The notes below the pieces were generated by a model. That model did no database searches, was not told the origin of the DNA, and saw nothing but the letters and a program-made list of their open reading frames with translations. 14,814 bases of DNA, taken from NCBI GenBank assembly GCA_026770585.1, contig MU646320.1:987183-1001996 (forward strand), read 5' to 3'. Position 1 is the first letter of the stretch; each line of letters opens with the position of its first letter. The position numbers and the translations under genes are program-made. The DNA is from Baffinella frigidus. Lineage: Eukaryota; Cryptophyceae; Cryptomonadales; Baffinellaceae. Below, in pieces: positions 9,932-12,897 of this stretch.

Positions 9932-11632
9932 GAGCCAACCATCCTGCCGCGCCTTCCACTCCTGCCCACACAACACCCCATTTTAACATGTTGTATTCAG
10001 CTGGCCGTGTGATTTGTACTGAATGTGATCCGAAAGGAAGCATGGCTTTTCTGCAGAACCAGTTCCGGTGTCCGCCTATGTTGGGAGCTCGAAGAACCTA
10101 AGGGACCTGAAGGATTACGGCGTAGAGTTATAGGGGTTAGGATTTGGGGGTGGGGGGTTAGGTTTCAGGGTGTAGGAGTGAGAGTGTGGCAAGTTGACCG
10201 ATCTCGCCGACGGGGGAGGTGATGTTGCCGCACGGAATTCCCTACAGGAACGTGACCTCCCCGCCTTTCCTGAGGAGTCTTAGCTAGAACGGGTTTTAAA
10301 AATAGTGCCTTTTCTGGCCTCGAGTGGTTAGGTCCATCTCGGGGCTCTTTATTTTCAGGAGTGTGGTGGTACAAATCGAAGTCGGTACTTTTAACATTGT
10401 AAACATTGTAAAAGGCACCACGGCGTAATTATAAAAACCATTTTACGGGGTGGATTTGAGTAGGAGTCGGGCCTTCACCCCAGTTGTCGGGGCCTTCGGC
10501 TTGTCCTGTGGGGCTCACGCCTCCTCTCGGGGACGCGTGGGGAGTAGGAGGTGGAGATATAATCCATCCGGAAAAAGCTCGTCAGCGCGGCCGACACGGG
10601 GTAGAGTGTGTAGCACAACGCCGAAGGCATCTGCAGCGCTCTCGCTGGTTGTTTGGCAATAAATTACCAATCTCTCTGGGGCGTCAGGAGGACAAGACAG
10701 ACTTCCTGCCGCTCGGGGTGTTTGCCGCGAGGCAGAGACAGGAGCTCCAAGAGCCTACTGTCGACCAGGACGTCCTCAACGTAACCCCGAAACCCAACCA
10801 CCGACACCCCAAACCCTGTACCCGAAACTCGAAACTCTATACCCTACACCCTGAATTATCAGCCCTAAACCCTAAACCCTAGTCCTGGCACCCTAAACCC
10901 TAAACCCTGAACCCTCAACGTAGCCTCTACACTTTAAACTCTACACCCTAGACCCTAAATCCCAAACCCCAAAACCCAAAACCCAAACCCCAAACCCCAA
11001 ACCCCAAACCCCAGACCCCAAACCCCACACCCTAAACCCTAACCCCTAACCCCTAACCCCTACACCCTACACCCTACACCCTACACCCTACACCCTACAC
11101 CCTACACCCTACACCCTACACCCTACACCCTACACCCCACACCCTACACCCTACACCCTACACAAACCCTAAACCCTAAACCCTATACCCCATGGCCGTA
11201 ACGCGTATCCATCTCTTGTCCTTGAGTTCACCTGCAAACGGGGGAAGCGACAGAAGAGCCCAACGATTGACAAAACCATTTCGTGTATATCCTCTGCATC
11301 GGGGGTGATCACGTCCAGGTGTCGTGTCCAGACCGCGGCCCGAAAACCCTAATCCTGAGACCCACCCCCGATCCGCTTCTTTTTCTTCTCCACAATACTA
11401 TCAAGCCCGGAGACGTGTGGTCCGAAAGTACATGCGCCTTTCGACGAGCCCGCCTCGGTACATTTGCAGTTCCCAAAATCGGGGGTCAAACGTGGAGGTC
11501 TGTTCACCCCCCGATCTCCTCCAGGTTCTCAAGTCGTTCATGGCTGAATCCCGCGGGGAGTGGCACCGTCTGGAACAGGTTGTGAGCCTCTCCCATAACC
11601 TGTCGACTCCTTGCACCATTTCCCGGTGCTAG
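108..11632 (+). CDS. IP3 receptor / ryanodine receptor-like Ca2+ release channel, C-terminal part, 11 exons, 5' partial
   Basis: Gene-level entry. Exons: 108-159, 1798-1855, 3114-3183, 4091-4174, 5907-5971, 6222-6267, 7002-7077 (or -7071), 8760-8820, 9684-9780, 10688-10780, 11525-11632. Every intron starts GT and ends AG. Intron phases in order are 1,2,0,0,2,0,1,2,0,0, and the frame stays open across all junctions, giving about 269 residues. Seen: S5-like hydrophobic stretch, pore helix with C-x5-C-x9-R, S6 ending GIIID followed by SFNQLRS, SEK and CFIS, then IERFKFD and YVWNYF. These match in order and spacing the C-terminal pore and cytosolic domain of IP3 and ryanodine receptors, tetrameric Ca2+ release channels of the ER or related stores. 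The large N-terminal ligand-binding region would lie left of the window. Odd: filter and zinc-ligand residues diverge, and exons are tiny within long repeat-filled introns. Family-level call is firm; IP3R versus RyR cannot be decided. Confidence 0.82.
149..211 (+). repeat. Tandem duplication of exon 1 donor region
   Basis: AAGGGTATGTTTCCCCACC (156 on) and AAGGGTCTGTTTCCCCACC (from 184) are adjacent near-copies that include the 5' splice site. A third, diverged copy lies at 656-684 after the 31-bp array. Confidence 0.8.
233..635 (+). repeat. 31-bp minisatellite, 13 copies
   Basis: Copies of ATGAATCGAATGGACTTGG plus 12 variable bases start at 233, 264, 295, 326, 357, 388, 419, 450, 481, 512, 543, 574 and 605. 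All spacings are exactly 31 bp; substitutions occur but no indel. 31 is not a multiple of three and the array is intronic, so it is not coding. Confidence 0.95.
684..788 (+). repeat. GA microsatellite with GATA interruption
   Basis: (GA)n on the sense strand, interrupted by GATAGATAGATA at about 721-735 and by GGGAGG variants. Intron 1. Confidence 0.95.
789..930 (+). repeat. Diverged dispersed repeats (two types)
   Basis: 789-851 is a diverged copy of 1498-1563 (shared cores TCAGTC and GTGGGTCTGATT or variants). 858-930 (CACACAGCGGGCTACGGAG … CGAGAATCGGTTAGGATGTC) is an inverted copy of 4452-4527; the two differ in a palindromic insert in the middle. Confidence 0.65.
1056..1196. mobile_element. 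MITE-like foldback element, 141 bp
   Basis: Arms of 55 and 54 bp (1056-1110 and 1143-1196; TAATCTCCATA(C/G)AAGTATTAAT at the outer end) around a 32-nt loop, with about 90% identity. TA dinucleotides at both ends fit a TA target site of Tc1/mariner type. No coding capacity. Confidence 0.88.
1281..1442. mobile_element. Foldback element family A, copy 1
   Basis: Arms 1281-1348 and 1375-1442. The outer part is ATAGG(C/T)TAACGGCCTGAAA; the inner part holds CCTAGGACCTCCTACCGTAG. Nearly perfect pairing over more than 60 bp with a loop of about 26 nt. Copy 2 is at 2921-3090. Confidence 0.88.
1498..1563 (+). repeat. Second copy of the 789-851 repeat
   Basis: TTTCAGTCGTGGGTCTGATT aligned with TTCAGTCTTGGGTCTGATTC at 790, with similar downstream order (CCCT, then a G-rich tract, TTTGA, CC). 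The remainder of 1564-1797 (C-tracts, T-rich stretches) shows nothing else I can name. Confidence 0.5.
1798..1855 (+). CDS. Exon 2: linker and first half of S5
   Basis: Acceptor CACAG at 1793-1797 has a pyrimidine-rich lead (cattctctctgcaccctg); donor GTCTGT starts at 1856. It enters in phase 1 and leaves GG (phase 2). It encodes AGRLAKAF followed by the hydrophobic run GMGVMVIACF. Joined to exon 3 this makes a single membrane-spanning S5 of about 21 residues, preceded by a basic, family-like linker (K-G-x-G-R). Confidence 0.78.
1888..1911. repeat. Perfect small hairpin
   Basis: TTTCCCCCG … CGGGGGAAA, 9-bp arms with a 6-nt loop (GGTTCT). Similar in form to the tips of the hairpins at 4256-4303 and 8128-8168. 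Between 1912 and 2280 I see no further structure. Confidence 0.7.
2283..2317 (+). repeat. Dispersed repeat R, partial copy R1
   Basis: GAGCGATTGGTAATTTATTG CC-CACAACCAGCG matches the 5' end of the R repeat and then breaks off. Confidence 0.75.
2385..2513 (+). repeat. Dispersed repeat R, copy R2
   Basis: Copy of a repeat of about 120 bp with core elements GATTGGTAA, TTGCCAAACAACCAGCGTCA, GCATTGTG and GTACCCCGTGTCGGCCGCTC. Other copies are at 5717-5818 and 6710-6829 (+) and 9481-9608 and 10551-10679 (-). No terminal inverted repeats, no coding frame, no clear RNA polymerase III boxes; nature unknown. Confidence 0.85.
2527..2562 (+). repeat. GA microsatellite
   Basis: Uninterrupted (GA)18 on the sense strand, intron 2. 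The stretch 2563-2813 has only a short degenerate telomere-like patch (about 2687-2718). Confidence 0.95.
2814..2834 (+). repeat. Short GA tract
   Basis: About ten GA units on the sense strand in intron 2. Confidence 0.85.
2921..3090. mobile_element. Foldback element family A, copy 2
   Basis: Left arm from 2921 (TTCATAGACTAACGGACCAA), right arm 3017-3088 ending CCATTAAG. It shares ATGGGGTAGTT(A/G)GGCCTACG and the CCTAGG/CCTACCGTAGG core with copy 1. It ends about 23 nt before the acceptor of exon 3. Confidence 0.85.
3114..3183 (+). CDS. Exon 3: end of S5, luminal turret, start of pore helix
   Basis: Acceptor GTGCGCAG ends at 3113; the first G completes a GGG (Gly) codon with exon 2. Donor CAG|GTCATC at 3184, phase 0 out. 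It reads FFTYCYFSQS (end of S5), then AIYEDQTCHSPFQ. The first Cys of the family's C-x5-C pair is in this exon and the second is the first codon of exon 4. An in-frame stop (TAA) follows at 3205, so the donor must lie before it. A 20-bp tandem repeat begins 15 nt downstream. Confidence 0.82.
3199..3255 (+). repeat. 20-bp tandem repeat, three copies
   Basis: GTTGACTAATTTGATCGATA starts at 3199, 3219 and 3239 (the last as GTTGGCTAATTTGATCG). Just inside intron 3. Confidence 0.92.
3489..3700. mobile_element. Foldback family C, copy 1
   Basis: Flanks (GCGATCCCGAC, CCACTCGAGAA, GAGCA-CCTATTTACAT-TGG, GCACGGG; right side GAATTTGTCACG, GTTACT, GCCCAC) match 8042-8218. The centre is a near-perfect palindrome at 3613-3657 built from TTGGTCACGTACCTCACA. 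The palindrome tip is different in the other copy. Confidence 0.82.
3805..4074 (+). repeat. Interstitial telomere-like array
   Basis: CCCTAAA units with variants (CCCTGAA, CCCTACA, CTCCAAA), best preserved at about 3890-4010. C-strand orientation, ending 16 nt before exon 4. Confidence 0.95.
4091..4174 (+). CDS. Exon 4: pore helix and selectivity-filter region
   Basis: Acceptor GTGCGCAG ends at 4090, the same eight bases as before exon 3, about 16 nt after a telomere-like array. Donor GCG|GTACCA at 4175. Phase 0 in and out; 28 codons. It starts CVAKHVLDAIR, so that with exon 3 the spacing is C-x5-C-x9-R, as in vertebrate IP3R and RyR pore helices. It continues GDITTVLGAF-VAWSFPA. Where the family has GGG(V/I)GD, this exon reads GDITTVLG. 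The other two frames are also open but do not fit the phases of exons 3 and 5. Confidence 0.75.
4256..4303. repeat. Inverted repeat with perfect 16-bp arms
   Basis: AAATGATCACGTTTCC and its complement flank a CCCGGG-TTTT-CCGGGG tip. Similar in design to family C palindromes (GATCACGT versus GGTCACGT). Confidence 0.85.
4452..4527 (-). repeat. Inverted copy of the 858-930 repeat
   Basis: Matches the other copy at both ends but has in its centre a 19-nt palindrome TCGGTGGCTCAGCCACCGA (4483-4501, 9-bp stem) instead of the GGAGG/CCTCC stem seen at 875-890. Confidence 0.65.
4696..4837. mobile_element. MITE-like foldback element
   Basis: Arms of about 38 bp (outer end CACTGCCAGG(G/C)CGGAG, then TTTTGTA, GTCAA), with an inner hairpin GTACCC-ATTCT-GGGTAC. 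Together with the next element it produces the longest, non-genuine open frame of the window (4442-4909). Confidence 0.8.
4893..5096. mobile_element. Foldback element, 204 bp with 70-bp arms
   Basis: Outer ends TAGAGCCAATGTGGTAGGAC and its complement; arms 4893-4963 and 5026-5096 are about 90% identical, with a 62-nt A/T-rich loop. High arm identity suggests a young insertion or a constraint on pairing. Confidence 0.9.
5160..5302 (+). repeat. Degenerate CGAGACTC repeat
   Basis: CGAGACTC with a following (G/A)TAACCT or ACAACCT recurs irregularly at about 5179, 5237, 5259-5270 and 5284. Its end forms the outer arm of the next foldback element. Confidence 0.7.
5291..5478. mobile_element. Nested foldback element with internal 47-nt palindrome
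   Basis: Outer arms CTCGAAACTCAC/GTGAGTCTCGAG, then TACCACCAACC(C/G)TCACA and GGGCAAATCG with their complements (5323-5353 and 5434-5464). Inside is an independent near-perfect palindrome at 5370-5416 (AAATCCCCTTG-GGCCGTCGG and complement). Confidence 0.88.
5649..5891. mobile_element. 43-bp inverted repeat enclosing an R repeat
   Basis: Arms 5649-5691 and 5849-5891 (AGGCTCATAACCCGAACGCA … CCTCAACGAGCG) differ at only a few positions. The 157-nt interior contains repeat copy R3. The right arm ends 15 nt before exon 5. Confidence 0.85.
5717..5818 (+). repeat. Dispersed repeat R, copy R3
   Basis: Very close to R2 through the core (TTGCCAAACAACCAGCGTCA … CCCCGTGTCGGCCGCTC), then lost. Lies inside an inverted repeat in intron 4. 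Confidence 0.88.
5907..5971 (+). CDS. Exon 5: pre-S6 and first half of S6
   Basis: Acceptor TTCCGCAG ends at 5906; donor GTGCAA starts at 5972. Phase 0 in, two nucleotides (TG) left. It begins VVVWEDMWF and continues into the hydrophobic SVRTVFLIISML. VV-x(2)-D followed by aromatics is the family signature just before S6. The intron after it is the shortest (250 nt) and is largely degenerate telomere repeat. The acceptor sits 15 nt after the right arm of a 43-bp inverted repeat. Confidence 0.82.
6047..6490 (+). repeat. Degenerate telomere-like array interrupted by exon 6
   Basis: CCCTGAA (about eight perfect units at 6058-6106), CCCTAAA and CCCCAAA variants up to about 6210, then again 6270-6490. 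The 46-nt exon 6 is embedded between the two halves. Confidence 0.9.
6222..6267 (+). CDS. Exon 6: second half of S6, GIIID motif
   Basis: The smallest exon, 46 nt. Acceptor CTCACGCAG ends at 6221; donor GAC|GTAACA at 6268. The first G completes TGG (Trp) from exon 5, then WNFLLQPLITGIIID. GIIID is the cytosolic end of S6 in this family, next to the gate. Both flanking introns consist largely of telomere-like repeat. S6 assembled from exons 5 and 6 is roughly ten residues longer than usual for the family, so a small splicing difference here is possible. Confidence 0.85.
6484..6520 (+). repeat. Decoy copy of the intron 6 / exon 7 border
   Basis: GAACAAT … CTACATCAG|TCGTTCAA resembles 6973-7009 (GAACAAT … CTACAACAG|TCGTTCAA), including the acceptor and first codons of exon 7. 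The frame here stops after SFKRG, so this copy is not a functional exon. Confidence 0.72.
6710..6829 (+). repeat. Dispersed repeat R, copy R4
   Basis: The most complete sense-oriented copy at its 3' end (TTTCCCGGATGGATTCCAAC-TCCACC). Intron 6. The remaining part of intron 6 (6521-6709, 6830-7001) has only a weak GGGCA/TGCCC hairpin near 6607-6633. Confidence 0.88.
7002..7077 (+). CDS. Exon 7: cytosolic extension of S6 and first zinc-finger knuckle
   Basis: Acceptor CAACAG ends at 7001, phase 0 in. It reads SFNQLRSRAADSEK-AMEERCFISGQ, matching the family run after GIIID (x-F-x2-LRS...SEK...CFIC-G). Two donors keep the frame: GTCAGA at 7072, which gives CFIS-E-IERFKFD without gaps against the family, or GTACCC at 7078, which gives CFISGQ-K-IERFKFD. 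The second Cys of the family's CFIC is Ser. Part of this exon is repeated at 7175-7217. Confidence 0.84.
7089..7101 (+). repeat. Short GA tract
   Basis: (GA)6 on the sense strand just after exon 7. Confidence 0.7.
7175..7217 (+). pseudogene. Partial duplicate of exon 7 3' part with its donor
   Basis: Near-identical to 7044-7087. It encodes A-MEERCFITGLS and then the same two possible donors (GTCTGA at 7203, GTACAC at 7209). It lacks the upstream SFNQLRS part. A CAG at 7166-7168 would allow an in-frame exon beginning PHAMEERC, so it could be an alternative exon, but nothing shows that it is used. CFITGL is closer to the family's CFICGL than the copy in exon 7. Confidence 0.6.
7503..7543. repeat. 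Perfect inverted repeat TGGTCACGTGGCGT
   Basis: 14-bp perfect arms with a 13-nt loop. It shares TGGTCACGT with family C palindromes but not their flanks. A single arm-like TTTGGTCACGTACCCCCC also stands at 7248-7265. Confidence 0.82.
7549..7680. mobile_element. Short MITE-like element with 15-bp terminal inverted repeats
   Basis: GTACCACGCCAGATT at 7549 and its exact complement ending at 7680. The interior has no coding frame. Confidence 0.72.
7735..7805 (+). repeat. TTGACT-rich tandem repeat
   Basis: GTTGACTTTT / ATTGACTGTTGACTT units repeat irregularly. Between 7806 and 8040 nothing else is recognisable except an AACTTGAGA/CAAGTTGAGA repeat near 8007-8035. Confidence 0.75.
8042..8218. mobile_element. 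Foldback family C, copy 2
   Basis: Homologous on both sides to 3489-3700. The central palindrome at 8128-8168 begins with TGGTCACATACC but its tip is CCCCCGGATTTCCGGGGG instead of the TCACAGAA-type tip. Confidence 0.82.
8262..8474 (+). repeat. GACGTGTCACGTCCCTG repeat, three copies
   Basis: At 8264, 8287 (23 bp apart) and 8457. The unit is itself a palindrome (GGACGTG-T-CACGTCC). Confidence 0.8.
8637..8731 (+). repeat. 31-bp tandem repeat, three copies
   Basis: GTCGTGCACC recurs at 8641, 8672 and 8703, each unit continuing GTGTCACGACCGGCACTGTG with few changes; a partial unit is at 8599. Ends about 30 nt before exon 8. Confidence 0.93.
8760..8820 (+). CDS. Exon 8: linker in the C-terminal cytosolic domain
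   Basis: Acceptor CACGTGCAG ends at 8759; donor GTACGT at 8821. Two nucleotides in, AA left out (Lys with exon 9). It reads IERFKFDGFPGEWEQRRGG. IERFKFD corresponds to the stretch after CFICG in IP3 receptors. In the family the next part has two His zinc ligands; here that part is Q/R/G-rich without His. It lies just downstream of the 31-bp GTGTCGTGCACC repeat. Confidence 0.75.
8835..8975. mobile_element. MITE-like foldback element, 141 bp
   Basis: Terminal inverted repeats of about 28 bp (GGGA-CAT-TTT-ATTTAAAAGA) and an internal perfect 16-bp palindrome TAATTGAATTCAATTA (8887-8902). Begins 15 nt after the donor of exon 8. Confidence 0.82.
9008..9120 (-). repeat. Degenerate telomere-like array, reversed
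   Basis: GGGTTCAGGGTGTAGGGTTT and similar G-rich units, opposite in orientation to the other main arrays. Confidence 0.8.
9204..9316. mobile_element. Foldback element, 113 bp
   Basis: GAGGCGGACCAAAT(C/T)GA at 9204 and its complement ending at 9316; the inner arms pair again through TTCCTCGGG(T/C)GGCA and its complement. Confidence 0.82.
9375..9416 (+). repeat. Direct repeat, copy 1
   Basis: TGTGATCCGAAAGGAAGCAT followed by GGCCTTTCTGCTGCCGGTTC recurs with three or four changes at 10024-10065. Confidence 0.85.
9408..9453. repeat. GGTTCAGTCAACC inverted and direct repeats
   Basis: CCGGTTCAGTCAACC, GGGGTTGACTGAAC, GGGGTTGACTAAACCGG: two alternative hairpins compete. Confidence 0.75.
9481..9608 (-). 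repeat. Dispersed repeat R, copy R5 (antisense)
   Basis: GTGGAGTTAGAATCCATCCG … GCGGCCGACACGGGGTACAG … GTTGTTTGGCAAT … ATCAATCTCTCTG: full-length reverse copy. Followed by a perfect 20-bp palindrome CTGACCTCCGCGGAGGTCAG at 9614-9633. Confidence 0.9.
9684..9780 (+). CDS. Exon 9: C-terminal domain, YVWNYF helix
   Basis: Acceptor GGTGGCAG ends at 9683; donor AAG|GTTGCC at 9781. The first G completes Lys. It reads YVWNYFHFIEWLQRQDPADL and then STPQLTVLACLK. This fits the family run (N-x-W-x-Y...F...L...D...T...ES-Y-V). Phase 0 out. A long GA tract starts 10 nt after the donor. Confidence 0.82.
9791..9934 (+). repeat. Long GA microsatellite
   Basis: About 144 nt of (GA)n on the sense strand with small interruptions (AAAG, GGGA, TGAA, TGAT). 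Starts 10 nt inside intron 9. Confidence 0.95.
10024..10065 (+). repeat. Direct repeat, copy 2
   Basis: Second copy of 9375-9416. The two copies lie in consecutive introns, 649 bp apart, with exon 9 between them. Confidence 0.85.
10120..10185 (-). repeat. Degenerate telomere-like patch, reversed
   Basis: G-rich units (GGGGTTAGGATTTGGGGG, GGGTTAGGTTTCAGGGTGTA). A small inverted repeat with 8-10 bp arms follows at about 10211-10263; 10264-10550 shows nothing further that I can name. Confidence 0.75.
10551..10679 (-). repeat. Dispersed repeat R, copy R6 (antisense), abutting exon 10
   Basis: Full-length reverse copy. Its end (TTACCAATCTCTCTGG) supplies the only pyrimidine-rich stretch before the acceptor at 10687. 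Confidence 0.88.
10688..10780 (+). CDS. Exon 10: end of the C-terminal domain
   Basis: Acceptor GCGTCAG ends at 10687; donor AAC|GTAACC at 10781, phase 0 both ways. It reads EDKTDFLPLGVFAARQRQEL and then QEPTVDQDVLN. D-F-(L)-P is where the family has W/F-F-P shortly before the C-terminal coiled coil. The pyrimidine tract of the acceptor (TCTCTCT, 10671-10677) belongs to a copy of the dispersed 120-bp repeat. Confidence 0.78.
10790..11189 (+). repeat. Telomere-like array with homogenised CCCTACA block
   Basis: Order: degenerate CCCTAAA, CCCCAAA (10970-11030), CCCCTAA (11040-11060), about fourteen CCCTACA units (11061-11163), CCCTAAA. Fills most of intron 10. The stretch 11190-11510 has no recognisable element. 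Confidence 0.93.
11525..11632 (+). CDS. Exon 11: C-terminal tail with possible stop
   Basis: Acceptor CTCCTCCAG ends at 11524, phase 0. It reads VLKSFMAESRGEWHRLEQ, then VVSLSHNLSTPCTISRC and TAG at 11630-11632. The Leu/Val spacing (L-x2-VV-x-L-x3-L) would suit the short C-terminal coiled coil of IP3 receptors. CAG|GTTGTG at 11579 is also a usable phase-0 donor and leads in frame to a strong acceptor at 11770, so the true end may be in the exon at 11771. Confidence 0.68.
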   Translation, partial: VLKSFMAESRGEWHRLEQVVSLSHNLSTPCTISRC

Positions 11633-11770
11633 CCCTGCCTCCGGTTCAGTTGCCGTCCTGGCACAAACCCCTGTATGCTAATGAGCCTCGGACCACCACG
11701 CGGTACGGGCGTGGGGGCGCCTCCTCCTGACGCCCTCTGTCGGGAGGATGCATGACAACTCTCTTTTCAG

Positions 11771-11941
11771 TCTGTTGAGAGACTCGGCATTGGCTGGAGG
11801 AGTAACGGAGAGAAACGAGCGTTTATCACGGGTCGAAACGAACAAGTCCTGCATGTATTGGCGTCGGGCGTTGCCACCCTGACCTGGGGTGCGCCGTGTT
11901 CTCCCACGTCGCGATCGAAGCTCATCCCGGAAGATAACTGA
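11771..11941 (+). CDS. Possible alternative terminal exon 12
   Basis: It follows the best acceptor of the window (ACTCTCTTTTCAG, ending 11770), in phase 0 and compatible with a donor at 11579. It is open for 56 codons: SVERLGIGWRSNGEKRAF, ITGRNEQVLHVLASGVATL, TWGAPCSPTSRSKLI, then PEDN and TGA at 11939-11941. The last codons lie in the left terminal repeat of the foldback element starting at about 11928. If that element is left out, the frame continues from P through VEVKAVFSRAANAVAF past 12110. Protein similarity is not recognised. Confidence 0.42.
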   Translation, partial: SVERLGIGWRSNGEKRAFITGRNEQVLHVLASGVATLTWGAPCSPTSRSKLIPEDN

Positions 11942-12061
11942 ATCAGTTCCATTTCAATAGAAGGTTGAATAGGAGAAATTAGTTAAGTCGTAGTAAATTT
12001 GATTAGACCTCCTAATTAAAGTGAAAACGCTAATAGGGATCTGATTCAGTTATCTTTCGAG
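11928..12061. mobile_element. MITE-like element with 17-bp terminal inverted repeats
   Basis: AAGATAACTGAATCAG near 11931 and CTGATTCAGTTATCTT ending near 12057. The A/T-rich interior differs strongly from the flanking DNA. It interrupts an otherwise continuous open frame from 11771 to beyond 12110. Confidence 0.78.
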
Positions 12062-12125
12062 GTGAAAGCTGTCTTCTCCCGCGCCGCGAACGCCGTGGCA
12101 TTCCGCGATCGGTGTAACAGAGCTA

Positions 12126-12242
12126 ATCCGGGAACAAGTATTTTCCTTTAAAAACCTGGCAACTACACATAGGTCACGTCCCGAAGCGTTTATGTAGTAA
12201 TTTTCATGTAGATTTTTGAAAGAAAAGTACTTCTTCCCGGAT
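12126..12242. mobile_element. Imperfect foldback element, 117 bp
   Basis: ATCCGGGAA(C/G)AAGTA(T/C)TTTC and complement at the ends, arms about 46-50 bp with mismatches, inner part ACTACA(C/T)ATA. Confidence 0.75.
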
Positions 12243-12527
12243 GAGGGCCCCTGGATGCATCCAACGATGTAACGGGAATCGAATAACGTTGATGACCCTG
12301 GATCGGCAGCGGGTGACGACCCTCGGGATGCGCCGCCAGCCACGCCAGGTCACAACTCCCAATTTCAAACGCAACGTTTCGCCCTAAAAGTGTTTCGTGG
12401 TACAGATGAAACATTATTGTGCATGCCAATGGCTCGAATTCTTAGACTTTTGGCGTGTTTCCCGAGCGATAATCGACTTTACTCGTAGATGGACTTGAAA
12501 ATGAAAATGCCCAAACGACGCACTTTT

Positions 12528-12665
12528 GACCTGGCGTGGCGGGCGGACTTGTGACCTGGTGTTGCAGGCCTCACCACTTGTGACCTGGCGTGGTAGGCCT
12601 CACAATAGGGGACCTGGCGTGGTAGGTCTCACCACTTGTGACCTGGCGTGGCGTTGCAGGGGGGT
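12528..12665 (+). repeat. 29-bp tandem repeat, five copies
   Basis: GACCTGGCGTGG starts at 12528, 12553, 12582, 12611 and 12640, followed by variants of TAGGCCTCACCACTTGT. A single inverted unit lies at about 12339-12356. Confidence 0.9.
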
Positions 12666-12792
12666 CAGGGGGCGGAACAGGAGGAGCCGTAGCTCGGCGT
12701 TGTGTGCATCTCTCGATTCCGGGCGTGTGAGCCATCAAGAAGAAGGAGAACACGGCGTGTGCTGCCCGGACAAAGGAGCTGTAGAGCGGCGT

Positions 12793-12897
12793 TATCCCTC
12801 AAGTGGCCAGTAGGCGCATACGCCCTACCGTAGGGCCCTAGGACCTGCCTAGGACCTCTTGGCCGTCAAATTTGACGGCCTGGCCACTTAAGGGATA
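12793..12897 (-). mobile_element. Foldback family B, copy 1
   Basis: TATCCCT(T/C)AAGTGGCC ends and complement, flanked by TA. On the minus strand it has the same order as the two other copies: left end, palindrome, CTAGGCAGGTCCTAGGGCCC core, right end. Palindrome: GGCCGTCAAATTTGACGGCC (12861-12880). Confidence 0.88.

Noticed and set aside
9660-10101. Frames rich in Glu-Arg or Ser-Leu
   Set aside because: Translations of the GA tract in both directions. The real coding part here is only exon 9, in one of these frames.
12662-12694. Small terminal exon after GTTGCAG (reading GGQGAEQEEP and stop)
   Set aside because: The acceptor is the last unit of the 29-bp tandem array, and ten codons are too few to judge.
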